DNA of 64,000 bases from Neolewinella maritima (GTDB lineage Bacteria; Bacteroidota; Bacteroidia; Chitinophagales; Saprospiraceae), in the NCBI RefSeq assembly GCF_923081025.1, contig NZ_CAKLPZ010000006.1, positions 30,840-94,839 of the forward strand, read 5' to 3'. Under the pieces are notes generated by a model. The model had not been told where the DNA came from and searched no databases. It saw only the letters and a list, made by a program, of their open reading frames with translations. This document shows, in pieces, positions 26,217 to 35,153 of this stretch (positions are counted from its first letter, which is position 1; each line of letters starts with the position of its first letter). Made by a program: the position numbers and the translations under genes.

Positions 26217-26801
26217 ATGTCAATAGTAGTTTCTTACAGTGGATTTACCGGCGCTCGGCAAAATCCTGACGGATCATGGGTTTGTGGTGGTGCTTTCACT
26301 GGAGCCCGGCAGAATCCCAATGGATCATGGGTTTGTGGTGGTGCTTTCACTGGAGCCCGGCAGAATCCCAATGGATCATGGGTTTGTGGTGGTGCTTTCA
26401 CTGGAGCCCGGCAGAATCCTAATGGATCATGGGTTTGTGGTGGTGCTTTCACTGGAGCCCGGCAGAATCCTAATGGATCATGGGTTTGTGGCGGTGCTTT
26501 CACTGGAGCCCGGCAGAATCCTAATGGATCATGGGTTTGTGGCGGTGCTTTCACTGGAGCCCGGCAGAATCCTAATGGATCATGGGTTTGTGGTGGTGCT
26601 TTCACTGGAGCCCGGCAGAATCCTAATGGATCATGGGTTTGTGGCGGTGCTTTCACCGGAGCCCGGCAGAATCCTGATGGCTCATACGTCTGCGGCAGTG
26701 CTTTTACCGGAGCGCGGCAGAATCCTAATGGATCATACGTCTGCGGTGGTGCATTCACCGGAGCCCGGCAGAATCCTGATGGCACTTGGGTTTCTGCCTA
26801 G
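26217..26801 (+). CDS. Protein made of eleven 17-residue Trp/Cys repeats
   Basis: After a 9-residue lead (MSIVVSYSG) the whole 194-residue protein is eleven tandem copies of FTGARQNPNGSWVCGGA; the last copy ends in DGTWVSA. Each unit has the turn NPNG/NPDG between two short hydrophobic strands, one Trp (Tyr in two late copies) and one Cys, so a beta-hairpin stack or beta-solenoid is likely. No signal peptide or membrane segment is present. Related PDG-x-YV-x-GG repeat proteins occur in other bacteria, but I know of no function. It could be a structural or metal-binding repeat or, less likely, a multi-core peptide precursor. Confidence 0.75.
   Translation: MSIVVSYSGFTGARQNPDGSWVCGGAFTGARQNPNGSWVCGGAFTGARQNPNGSWVCGGAFTGARQNPNGSWVCGGAFTGARQNPNGSWVCGGAFTGARQNPNGSWVCGGAFTGARQNPNGSWVCGGAFTGARQNPNGSWVCGGAFTGARQNPDGSYVCGSAFTGARQNPNGSYVCGGAFTGARQNPDGTWVSA
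26244..26798 (+). repeat. 51-bp tandem repeat (10 full copies plus one of 45 bp)
   Basis: DNA repeats of 51 bp, in frame with the coding sequence. The central copies differ at only a few bases (for example GGT/GGC and CCC/CCT), while the first and last three are more diverged, as expected of recent expansion from the middle by slippage or unequal crossover. Confidence 0.95.
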
Positions 26802-26917
26802 AGTGTTGACAATGCTATTACTTTGGGAGCAGATTTACAACAAAAGACTGCGTCCAAACGGTGGAGGAGAGGATATCAAAACACTCTGCTTAACATAACC
26901 CCACTTCTAGGCAGTTT

Positions 26918-27130
26918 TTACACTGGTAAGGCTATAAAGCCGGCGTCTGCAATACCTGCACTGATTTCGGCAGAAGAAACCTCATCTTCCGCATGAACGG
27001 TAAGTATGCGGTTGATACTCTCTAAGTCAACCTTCCAGCGTTTAATAGACTTGTGGCCGTCCAGGGCGGGGGTGACGCCACGTACGCAGCCACCACAGTT
27101 GATGTTGGTTTTGAATCGCATGGTCTTCAT
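26918..27130 (-). CDS. copZ: CopZ-like copper chaperone (HMA domain)
   Basis: A 70-residue single HMA ferredoxin-like domain. NINCGGCVRGVTPAL contains the metal-binding CxxC in the first loop. It probably carries Cu(I) to the CopA ATPase encoded 19 bp upstream on the same strand. Confidence 0.85.
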   Translation of the reverse strand: MKTMRFKTNINCGGCVRGVTPALDGHKSIKRWKVDLESINRILTVHAEDEVSSAEISAGIADAGFIALPV

Positions 27131-27149
27131 GGGCAGGGGGGGTGGGCGG

Positions 27150-29396
27150 TTAAAGGGTTGCGGACTTCAGGCGCAGGCTGTTGAGCACTACGGAAACCGA
27201 GCTGAAGGCCATGGCGGCTCCAGCGATCATGGGGTCAAGTAGAAAGCCGTTGATGGGGTATAGCAGTCCGGCAGCAATGGGGATACCGATGAGATTGTAG
27301 ATGAACGCCCAGAATAGGTTCTGCCGGATGCCGCGTACTGTCTGCTGAGACAGTTCGAGGGCACGGGGGATGGCGGTCAGGTCGGAGGTAATGAGTGTCA
27401 TCTTGGCTACGTCCATGGCAATATCGGAGCCGTGGCCCATGGCGATGCTGACGTCGGCAGTCGCCAGGGCGTGACTATCGTTGATGCCGTCGCCGACCAT
27501 GGCTACGACCCTGCCCCTTCCCTGTAGTTCTTCTACGAAGGTGGCCTTGTCGGCCGGCAGTACTTCGGCGCGGTAGTCGTCCAGGCCTACCTGTTTGGCC
27601 ACCGCAGCGGCGGTCTGCCGGTTATCGCCGGTAAGCATGTACACCTCGATGCCGCGCTCGTGGAGCGTGCGGATAGCACTGGCCGAGCTAGCCTTAACCG
27701 GATCGGCAATCGCGACCAGCCCGATGGCCTCGGTATTTCTAGCGACGAAGACGACGGTATTGGCCTCGTTGCGCAGGGCTTCGGCCCGGGTGCGGAGGTC
27801 AGTACTAAGCTGTAGGTCTTGCTCGCGCATCAGTCGCTCGTTGCCGACGTAGTAGGTGTTGGGTCCGTGCACGAAGCGAATGCCCTGGCCAGTGAGGCTC
27901 TCGAAGTCGTTGACTTCGGCTTCGATCAGGCGTTGGTCCTCGAGCCATTCGACCACGGCGCGGGCCAGAGGATGCTCCGATAGTGCTTCGCCCGCCCGCA
28001 GGATGCCCTTCACCGCACCGGCGTCCGCGACCCCCTCCCAGTGTTCAGCCGTAACGGTGGGCTTGCCCTGGGTGATGGTACCGGTCTTATCTAGTACGAT
28101 AGCGTCGACGCGGTGACCCAGTTCGAGGCTCTCGGCGTCCTTGATGAGGATGTTATTTTCCGCCCCCTTACCGATGCCGACCATAATGGCCGTAGGTGTA
28201 GCCAAGCCAAGAGCGCAGGGACAGGCGATGACCAGCACGGCCACGGAGGCCAGCAGGGCGTGGGAGAAGGCGTCATCTCCACCCAGCAGCATCCAGGCGA
28301 TGAAGGTCGCCGCGGCGATGCCGATCACGACGGGTACGAAGATACTAGCGATCCGGTCGACCAGTTTTTGTACCGGGGCCTTGCTGCCCTGGGCTTCGCG
28401 GACCATACGGATGATGGAGGCCAGCAGCGTAGTACCGCCCACCTTCTCGGCCAGGAAGCGGAAGCTGCCGCGCTGATTGACGGTGCCGGCAAAAACGGCC
28501 TCGCCCGCCACCTTACGCACGGCCAGCGGCTCGCCGGTGATCATACTTTCGTCTACGAAGCTTTCGCCCGCGGTGACTTTACCGTCTACCGGGATCTTCT
28601 CGCCGGGTCGTACGAGTAGCATATGCCCTACCTGCACCTCTTCAGTCGGTAGCTCGGTCTCGCGACCGTCGACGATGGCGCGAACGGTCTTGGGTTGCAG
28701 ACCGATCAGCTTCTTGATCGCCGAGGAGGTGTTGGACTTAGCGCGTTCCTCCAGCAACTTGCCCAGGGAGATGAATACGACGATGACCGTAGCGGCCTCG
28801 TAGTATACGTGGGCCGGCAGGCCGCGCGCCAGCCAGAATTCCGGATACACGGTGTTGAACACGCTGAACAGGAAGGCGATGCCGGTACTCAGTGCCACCA
28901 GCGTATCCATATTGGCCGTGCCGTGGCGAGCCTGCCGGTACGCCCCCACGTAGAAGTGGCGACCGAACCAGAAGAGCACCACCGCCGCCAGCACCAGCGA
29001 GATCCAGCGCCCGGCCTCCCACTCCATGAAGAACATCCCGATGATGAAGACTGGAAGAGTGAACACACTGGCCCAGAGCGTACGCCGCTTGAAGGTCTGG
29101 TAGGCCTCCTCCTTGAGTTCCTCCTGCACCGCGTCGGGATCCTCGGTATCGATCAGCAGGTCGTAGCCGACGGCTTGTACCGCACGGCGGAGTTCCTCGG
29201 CAGAGATCCGGGTACGATCGAAGTCCACTAGCGCCGTAGTATTGGCGTAGTTGACGCTCACGCTGTGTACGCCGGGCACCTTAGCCAGGATGTTCTCCAC
29301 GCCGGCCGCACAACTGGCGCAGCTCATCCCGGTGACGGGGAAGGAGGCGGGGCGGGCGGCGGAAGGCGATGGGGGCGAGACCAGGGTAGCGCTCAT
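27150..29396 (-). CDS. copA: Cu(I)-exporting P-type ATPase, PIB-1 class
   Basis: A 748-residue copper pump. One N-terminal HMA domain with [11 protein letters not shown] (about 23-33), metal site CPC ([17 protein letters not shown]), phosphorylation site [17 protein letters not shown], and a late helix [18 protein letters not shown] with the Asn/Met/Ser residues of PIB-1. The hinge motif reads [10 protein letters not shown] rather than the common GDGVNDAPAL, a variant in an otherwise intact enzyme. It exports Cu(I) from the cytoplasm and pairs with the CopZ gene downstream. Confidence 0.92.
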   Translation of the reverse strand: MSATLVSPPSPSAARPASFPVTGMSCASCAAGVENILAKVPGVHSVSVNYANTTALVDFDRTRISAEELRRAVQAVGYDLLIDTEDPDAVQEELKEEAYQTFKRRTLWASVFTLPVFIIGMFFMEWEAGRWISLVLAAVVLFWFGRHFYVGAYRQARHGTANMDTLVALSTGIAFLFSVFNTVYPEFWLARGLPAHVYYEAATVIVVFISLGKLLEERAKSNTSSAIKKLIGLQPKTVRAIVDGRETELPTEEVQVGHMLLVRPGEKIPVDGKVTAGESFVDESMITGEPLAVRKVAGEAVFAGTVNQRGSFRFLAEKVGGTTLLASIIRMVREAQGSKAPVQKLVDRIASIFVPVVIGIAAATFIAWMLLGGDDAFSHALLASVAVLVIACPCALGLATPTAIMVGIGKGAENNILIKDAESLELGHRVDAIVLDKTGTITQGKPTVTAEHWEGVADAGAVKGILRAGEALSEHPLARAVVEWLEDQRLIEAEVNDFESLTGQGIRFVHGPNTYYVGNERLMREQDLQLSTDLRTRAEALRNEANTVVFVARNTEAIGLVAIADPVKASSASAIRTLHERGIEVYMLTGDNRQTAAAVAKQVGLDDYRAEVLPADKATFVEELQGRGRVVAMVGDGINDSHALATADVSIAMGHGSDIAMDVAKMTLITSDLTAIPRALELSQQTVRGIRQNLFWAFIYNLIGIPIAAGLLYPINGFLLDPMIAGAAMAFSSVSVVLNSLRLKSATL

Positions 29397-29510
29397 GGTG
29401 AATGCGTTGACAAAGCCTTTGGTGGCACGGCTTTACTGAAAAACACGGTGGTCCGGCCGGCGGTTTTTCTATATTTTGATATGATGCACCGGAATACGTG
29501 CCGGGAAACA

Positions 29511-30944
29511 CTAGTGGCTGCCCTGTTGGCCGGCGGACTTTTCTGTAGGCTGATAGTCATAGTTACTAGAGGGTACCATACGGTAGATCTTGCCGGTCGT
29601 GCCGGACGGACCCGGGGTCTCACTGGTGAGTACGTACAGTTCACCGGCGGTATCCTGGGCGAAGGCGTTGATGTAGCGGCCGCGTCTTCGGTCCGCTGCG
29701 TTACGTATGGATACTTCGGACACGTCATACGGTCCTCCTCCACTGTTCCTGGCCGTGTAGATCGCGCCAGCCGGGCTGTCGTGATGCTGGGTCCACATAC
29801 CGAAGATGTAGTCTCCGTCCAGCTCACTGAACTGTCCGCCCCGGTAGACGTATCCCCCGATGATGGCGATACCGTAGCCGTCGTAGCCTAGCGTGTCTTT
29901 ATGGGGTAGGACGACAATGGGATCGATCAGCGGCGCGCCGTCGGGGGTTTGGTTGGGACAATCGGCCAGGGGCTGCTTGGCGCTAGCGGCGTTGAAGCAG
30001 CTTGTGCCTTCCTTGACGTTCCAGCCGTAGTTACCACCGGACTGGATAATGTCCACCTCTTCCCATAGGTCCTGCCCCAGATCGGCGGCGAAGAGGGCGT
30101 TGCTACCACCGCGGTCGAACGAAAAGCGGTAGGGATTGCGCAGGCCGGTGGCGTACGTTTCGCGTACCCCTTCCCGGTCGGCTAGGAAGTTGTCGGCGGG
30201 TATACCGTAGGGGTCGCCCTGGTCGATGTCGATACGGATGATGCTGCCCAGCAGGTTTTGTGTCTGTTCTTGTCCATTGCCCCCGTCGTTGCGTTCGTAC
30301 CAGTCGGCGAGGTGACCGGTGCCGGTGTCGTTAGCCCCACCGCCGTCACCGAGGCCCAGATAGAGGTAGCCGTCCGGTCCGAAGGTGAGGGTGCCGCCGT
30401 TGTGGTTGCCCTGCGGCTCGTCAACGTACAGGAGAATACGTTCCGTACCGGTATCGGCCCGCAGGGGGTCGGCGGCATCCCGCCGGAACTCCGACAGGTG
30501 CTTGGTATGGCTATAGTCCGCCGGCGCACCGCTGCGTAGGGGGACGCTGTAGTGGACGAAAAAGCGGCCGTTGGCGGCATAGTCCGGGTGGAAGGCCAGG
30601 CCCAGCAGTCCGCGCTCTTCGTGCGCGGGCTTGAGGTCCATAATTTCATCCCGTAGGTCGAGGAAGGGCTGGTCTAGCAGCTGCCCTGCGGTATCGATGA
30701 CGTAGACCACGCCGGGTTGGTCGACCACGTAGTAGCGACCGTCGGGGCCCTGCTCCATACTCAGCGGGTTGGTGAAGCCTTCGGCCAGCAGCTCAAGAGC
30801 TACGGAGCCGAGGGTGCTATCTGGTTGACTCGTGTCCGCCGCAGAGACATTATCCCGACTGGATTCACTGGGTAGACTACTCTGACAACCAGCAAGTACG
30901 AATAGCAGGGGCAGGTAGGCAAACAGGGAATAGGAATTTTTCAT
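29511..30944 (-). CDS. PQQ-dependent sugar dehydrogenase-like beta-propeller lipoprotein
   Basis: A 477-residue soluble-glucose-dehydrogenase/sorbosone-dehydrogenase fold. I start at 30944 (MKNSYSLFAYLPLLFVLAGC), a lipoprotein signal with LAGC. Propeller motifs: DERGLLGLAFHPDY-like (EERGLLGLAFHPDY), HNGGTLTFGPDGYLYLGLGDG, and GGNYGWNVKEGT. Expected to act in the periplasm or at the outer membrane. It is sandwiched between two copper ATPases on the same strand; its link to copper handling is unclear. Confidence 0.85.
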   Translation of the reverse strand: MKNSYSLFAYLPLLFVLAGCQSSLPSESSRDNVSAADTSQPDSTLGSVALELLAEGFTNPLSMEQGPDGRYYVVDQPGVVYVIDTAGQLLDQPFLDLRDEIMDLKPAHEERGLLGLAFHPDYAANGRFFVHYSVPLRSGAPADYSHTKHLSEFRRDAADPLRADTGTERILLYVDEPQGNHNGGTLTFGPDGYLYLGLGDGGGANDTGTGHLADWYERNDGGNGQEQTQNLLGSIIRIDIDQGDPYGIPADNFLADREGVRETYATGLRNPYRFSFDRGGSNALFAADLGQDLWEEVDIIQSGGNYGWNVKEGTSCFNAASAKQPLADCPNQTPDGAPLIDPIVVLPHKDTLGYDGYGIAIIGGYVYRGGQFSELDGDYIFGMWTQHHDSPAGAIYTARNSGGGPYDVSEVSIRNAADRRRGRYINAFAQDTAGELYVLTSETPGPSGTTGKIYRMVPSSNYDYQPTEKSAGQQGSH

Positions 30945-30994
30945 TACGGTAGGTTTAGCAAAAGGAATTCGATGATTGGACGGTGTCCGGTATA

Positions 30995-33292
30995 TCAACT
31001 AAGCTTGCTTCGCAGCAATTGCGCGTTCACCGCACAGATCACGGTGCTTGCGCTCATCAGCGCCGCGCCAATGGCTGGGTTGATCATCAGTCCAGGCACG
31101 AAGCCCGTCGCCAGGGGCAGGGCTACTACGTTGTAGCCGGTGGCCCACCAGAGGTTTTGCACCATTTTGCGGTGGGTGGCTTTGCCGAATAGGATCAGGT
31201 TGACGATATCATTCGGGTTGCTGTCGACGAGTACTATGTCGGCGGTCTCGGCAGCCACGTCGGTGCCCGAGCCGATGGCGATGCCCACGTCGGCCTGTGC
31301 CAGGGCCGGCGCATCGTTGACCCCGTCGCCGGTCATGGCCACGAACTCGCCAGCGGCCTGTAGCGCCTTGATCTTATCCTGCTTTTGTTCCGGTAGCACT
31401 TCGGCCATGTAGTCGTCCATGCCGAGCTCCCGGGCCACGGCGGCGGCCACCCGCTCGTTGTCGCCGGTCAGTAGCGAGCACTTGATGCCATTATTCTGCA
31501 GGGTTTTGATCGCGCCGGCGGAGCTTTTCCGGATTCGGTCGGCGAAGGTCACGAAGCCCGCTAGCGCACCGTCGATGATGATGAAAATCTTAGTGTCTAC
31601 CGTCTCCTGCTCTTCGGCGGGGGCCGTGAGGCCGGTACGTTCGAGCATGGGGTAGCCACCAGCGCGTACCGCCCTGCCGTTGACCGTTCCGCTAACGCCC
31701 ACACCGGCTTCGTACGCAAAGTCGCTACTAGCGGGTACCCGCAGACCGTCCGCCTTGGCGCGCCGCTGCAGTCCCTTGGCGATGTGGTGCTCCGAGCCGC
31801 TCTCCACGGCCGTGGCGTAACGCAGCAGTTCCGCCTCGTCGTAGGCGGCGTCCAGGGGGACTACCCGCATCACTTCGTGGGAGCCCTCCGTCAGGGTACC
31901 CGTCTTGTCGAACACGATGGTCGTGATCTTGCGCGCGTTTTCGAAGGCGGTGCGGTTACGTACTAGTAGGCCGTGCTTGGCCGATACGCTGGTCGAGATG
32001 GCCGCTACCAGGGGGACGGCCAGGCCCAGGGCGTGCGGGCAGCAGATCACCATCACCGTCACCATTCGCTCCAGGGCGAAAGCCAGCTCGCTACCCAGCA
32101 GCAGCCACACCGCGAAGGTGCCAACCCCCCCCACCAGCGCTACGACGGTGAGCCACTTGGCGGCCCGGTCGGCCAGTTTTTGAGTCTGAGACTTCTGTCC
32201 CTGAGCGTCGCGCACCAGCTTGACTACCCGGCTGAGGTAGGTATCCTCCCCGGTCCCCTTCACTTCTACGCGGATCGAGCCGCTGCCGTTGATCGACCCG
32301 CCGATGACCTCGGCTCCCGCGGCTTTGGTGACTGGCTTGCTCTCGCCAGTCAGCATGCTCTCGTTCAGGTCGGTCGTCCCCTCGGTGATGAGGCCATCGG
32401 CGGGTACTTTTTCTCCGGGTTTAATCACGATCAGGTTACCCGGCTTGAGCTCGCTTACGGGGACTTTCATCACATGATCGCCGTGTACTAGGTTGGCCTC
32501 ATTGGGCATCAGCTCGGCCAGCGCCTCCAGCGCCCGGCTGGCACCGAGTACCGAGCGCATCTCGATCCAGTGGCCCACTAGCATGACGTCGATCAGGGTA
32601 GCCAGCTCCCAGAAGAAGGTCTTTCCCTCCAATCCAAAAACCACCGCGGAGCTATATAGGTAGGCCGCCGAGATGGCCACGGCGATCAGCGTCATCATCC
32701 CCGGCGCAGCCTTACCCAGCTCGTCCTTCAGTCCCTTCAGAAAGGGCCACCCGCCGTAGAAATAAATGATCGTAGACAAGCCGAAGAGTACTAGCAGCTG
32801 CCCCGAGAGGTCCCAAGCTATCCCCAGCCACTGCTGAATCATCGGGGCTAGCAGGAGCACGGGGACGGTCAGCACCAGCGACACCCAGAAACGCTGCTTG
32901 AAGTCTTCGATCATCATGCGGTGATGATCGTGGTGACCGGCGTGCTCGCCGTCGTCCATCCGACCGTGGTCCATCTTCGAATGATCCATGGTACTGTGGT
33001 CCACGGTGGCCGTTCCGTCGTGGTTCTGGTCACTGATGGCCGCCTCGTGCCCGTGTTCGGTCAGCTCCGCCAGGTGATCCGCTACGGCTTCGGCCTCCTG
33101 CAGTCGGTAGGCACCGGCCCGGCCTAGGGCCTGGTTCAGCGTACTATCGGTGACGTGACGCGACATGGTGACCGTCGCCCGCCGGTCCGCCAGCTCCACG
33201 GTTTCCACGCCTTCGATCCCGAGCAGTGCCGTACGTACGGCGGTTCTGCTCTGCTGGTCTTTGAGGCCGGCGATGGTGTACGTATGGGTCAT
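30995..33292 (-). CDS. copB: Copper-translocating P-type ATPase, PIB-3 (CopB) class
   Basis: A 765-residue pump whose metal site is CPH (VMVICCPHALGLAVPLV), the PIB-3 signature (Cu/Ag). The N-terminus has a degenerate HMA domain lacking CxxC, then a His/Met/Asp-rich stretch (HSTMDHSKMDHGRMDDGEHA, about 98-122). DKTGTLTEGSHEV and MTGDGVNDAPALAQAD are intact. The usual HP dipeptide reads SEHHIAKG, with His in place of Pro. The end INPAIGAALMSASTVICAVNAQLL fits CopB. It overlaps none of its neighbours and lies 22 bp before a DUF2911 gene. Confidence 0.9.
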   Translation of the reverse strand: MTHTYTIAGLKDQQSRTAVRTALLGIEGVETVELADRRATVTMSRHVTDSTLNQALGRAGAYRLQEAEAVADHLAELTEHGHEAAISDQNHDGTATVDHSTMDHSKMDHGRMDDGEHAGHHDHHRMMIEDFKQRFWVSLVLTVPVLLLAPMIQQWLGIAWDLSGQLLVLFGLSTIIYFYGGWPFLKGLKDELGKAAPGMMTLIAVAISAAYLYSSAVVFGLEGKTFFWELATLIDVMLVGHWIEMRSVLGASRALEALAELMPNEANLVHGDHVMKVPVSELKPGNLIVIKPGEKVPADGLITEGTTDLNESMLTGESKPVTKAAGAEVIGGSINGSGSIRVEVKGTGEDTYLSRVVKLVRDAQGQKSQTQKLADRAAKWLTVVALVGGVGTFAVWLLLGSELAFALERMVTVMVICCPHALGLAVPLVAAISTSVSAKHGLLVRNRTAFENARKITTIVFDKTGTLTEGSHEVMRVVPLDAAYDEAELLRYATAVESGSEHHIAKGLQRRAKADGLRVPASSDFAYEAGVGVSGTVNGRAVRAGGYPMLERTGLTAPAEEQETVDTKIFIIIDGALAGFVTFADRIRKSSAGAIKTLQNNGIKCSLLTGDNERVAAAVARELGMDDYMAEVLPEQKQDKIKALQAAGEFVAMTGDGVNDAPALAQADVGIAIGSGTDVAAETADIVLVDSNPNDIVNLILFGKATHRKMVQNLWWATGYNVVALPLATGFVPGLMINPAIGAALMSASTVICAVNAQLLRSKLS

Positions 33293-33314
33293 GGCATGTG
33301 GTTTTTCGGTGGAC

Positions 33315-33908
33315 TTACTGGACGGCGATCACGGGAATAGACACGCGAAGGGAATCCCAGCGCATGCTGATGCTACCCGCCCCGGTAGTGGTGGCTTTCA
33401 CTGCGTATGTCAGTGATTCGGTCGCTTCGGCTAATTTCTCCGGGCGTGTGGTCAGGCGCAGTACGTCGCGATTCTCGTCGTAGTCGTCAGCCAGGTGCTG
33501 TTCGTAATTCTCATTGAGGATGACGGTCCATTCCTCCCGCCCCGGGATGGTAAACAGCGCGTAGGTGCCCGCCGGTACGTCCTGTCCGGCTATGCGTACC
33601 GGTCCACTGAAGTTGACCGACGTGGCGTTGTGTGCGCCCGTAGCCCATACCCGGTCGTAGGCCACCAATCCGCCCCAGATCGTGCGGCCGCGCTTGCCCG
33701 GAGAGGAGTAGTCGACGTGGACATGAACGTCTCCGATGCTGCCCATGGCAGCGGTATGTGGGCTCAGGGGCTTGGATGTTGTTGCTACCGCCATGTGGTC
33801 GTGTACTTCCGTAGGCGCGCTGGTTTCCCCACCGGTAGGGGCGGGGTCGCAGGTGCAAATTAGGGCGGAAAGGGCAAGCAGGCAGAGGCTGCGCGTGGGC
33901 GATATCAT
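33315..33908 (-). CDS. DUF2911 exported protein
   Basis: A 197-residue protein with a lipoprotein-like signal (SLCLLALSALICTCD). The DUF2911 core is clear: KRGRTIWGGLVAYDRVWATG, followed by DVPAGTYALFTIPGREEWTV and NENYEQHLADDYDENRDVLR. Function unknown; common in Bacteroidota. It lies 2 bp downstream of the ion-channel gene in the copper operon. Confidence 0.83.
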   Translation of the reverse strand: MISPTRSLCLLALSALICTCDPAPTGGETSAPTEVHDHMAVATTSKPLSPHTAAMGSIGDVHVHVDYSSPGKRGRTIWGGLVAYDRVWATGAHNATSVNFSGPVRIAGQDVPAGTYALFTIPGREEWTVILNENYEQHLADDYDENRDVLRLTTRPEKLAEATESLTYAVKATTTGAGSISMRWDSLRVSIPVIAVQ

Positions 33909-33910
33909 AG

Positions 33911-34420
33911 TTAGTTTTTGTCGGTGAGTGAGATAAAGGAGGAAACGGCAAACACGGTGGTCGCAAAGCCCAGGACCATTTCGCTCCAGACCAGCACCTT
34001 GGCGGGGTAGGTAGCCGGCACGAATTCCCCAAAACCGGTGGCGGTAAAAGTCACGGTGCTGAAGTATAGCCCATCGACCAGGCGGTAGAACAGAGAGGGA
34101 GGATTGAAATTCTTGAGTGCATCGCCATCGGCCAGCGTCAGCGTGCAGTAATTGACCCCGTAGGCAACGACGAAAAAGGACACCATCACCCCCAACGATA
34201 CCAGACAGTTGCGGATCGACATATCATCCCCGTTGATGTGGTTGAAGACGCGCCGAAAGGTGGTAAATAGGTAAAAACCAAACTGGACGGTACCGATTAG
34301 GGCTACCAGGACCGCGGTGTGCGCAAAGTCGAACCGGAGGGCCGCTACGGCGAGCAGACTACCCCCTAGCAGTAGTCCGACCTCCCGGAGGAGCAAGCCC
34401 CACTGTATGGCGTTACCCAC
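33911..34420 (-). CDS. Two-helix ion channel (K+ channel-like)
   Basis: A 169-residue membrane protein. Four hydrophobic helices and a pore segment FSTVTFTATGFGEFVPATY between the last two, with TATGFGEF as selectivity filter, resemble bacterial K+ channels. The start is a GTG at 34420, overlapping by 8 bp the stop of a 44-residue membrane protein gene. Its place between DUF2911 and the small Cys protein suggests ion balance during metal stress, which is inference. Confidence 0.8.
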   Translation of the reverse strand: MGNAIQWGLLLREVGLLLGGSLLAVAALRFDFAHTAVLVALIGTVQFGFYLFTTFRRVFNHINGDDMSIRNCLVSLGVMVSFFVVAYGVNYCTLTLADGDALKNFNPPSLFYRLVDGLYFSTVTFTATGFGEFVPATYPAKVLVWSEMVLGFATTVFAVSSFISLTDKN

Positions 34421-34547
34421 GGACCCACTGCATTAGCACGAGTACAATGCCCGCGCCGACGAGGAGCACAATAACCGTAGTGGTCAGGGTATGGAGGAAC
34501 CGGCTAAATTTTCCCTTCGGCCCGTCGGGTTGGCAGCAGTCTTTCAT
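34413..34547 (-). CDS. 44-residue membrane peptide with N-terminal CC motif
   Basis: MKDCCQPDGPKGKFSRF is followed by one membrane helix (TTTVIVLLVGAGIVLVLM) and QWVRG. The CC pair at residues 4-5 faces the cytoplasm if the positive-inside rule holds and could bind metal. The end overlaps the channel start by 8 bp, and the gene starts 21 bp after the DUF2231 gene, so it fits the operon tightly. It is short enough to be missed by automatic calling. Confidence 0.65.
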   Translation of the reverse strand: MKDCCQPDGPKGKFSRFLHTLTTTVIVLLVGAGIVLVLMQWVRG

Positions 34548-34568
34548 GGCGGATCGTCAGTAGGTACC

Positions 34569-35132
34569 TTATTCTTCGGAAGGATCGGACTGACCCTCCA
34601 TGTAATTGCCCTGTACACCCACCCCGTGGATATAGACCAGCGTGCCCCCGTAGTGCGCGGCCATACCTACAGTAGAGGCCGAACCGCCCACTGCGAGTAG
34701 TACAACAATCTCCAGCCATCTGCGGCCCCGGAGTATCCAGAGACTGACGCCCTTCATGACGAGTGCCGCAACACTGAGCCCTAGCGTCCATCCCGCATAC
34801 GTATCGTGAAGATTCAGCACTTGCTGGGCGGCCGGGGTCAGGCCGTGCGTATGGGGATGCGTAAAGTTGCTGGCGGCTAGTGCACCGGCGACTCCGCCCG
34901 CTAGTAGTAGCAGGGTGATCCAGTCGAGCGGCTCTTTCCAGATGAAGAAGGTGGCCAGCTGCGTGCAGGTGGCTAGTAGGAGCAGCATGATGGGCACGTG
35001 CACCACCAGGGGGTGGAGGTTGGAAAACTCGGCCAGCGAGGCGTTTACGACGGACGACTCCTCGATCTGCTGCGCAACTCCCAAGACGGGAAGAACGATG
35101 GTCAGCAGCAGCAGCAGCAGGGAATATTTCAT
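34569..35132 (-). CDS. DUF2231-like membrane protein
   Basis: A 187-residue protein with a signal peptide (MKYSLLLLLLTIVLPVLGVAQ) and four further hydrophobic helices. LHPLVVHVPIMLLLLA is the DUF2231 hallmark; a His pair (FTHPHTHG) lies after helix 2. Possibly heme- or metal-binding. It is 21 bp downstream of the multicopper-oxidase gene. Confidence 0.75.
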   Translation of the reverse strand: MKYSLLLLLLTIVLPVLGVAQQIEESSVVNASLAEFSNLHPLVVHVPIMLLLLATCTQLATFFIWKEPLDWITLLLLAGGVAGALAASNFTHPHTHGLTPAAQQVLNLHDTYAGWTLGLSVAALVMKGVSLWILRGRRWLEIVVLLAVGGSASTVGMAAHYGGTLVYIHGVGVQGNYMEGQSDPSEE

Positions 35133-35153
35133 AATGTGCCTGTTTACTATCGC

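Noticed and set aside
26234..26898. Long open frames on both strands across the 51-bp repeats
   Set aside because: A repeat whose length is a multiple of three keeps other frames open automatically; only the plus frame at 26217 has a sensible start and composition.
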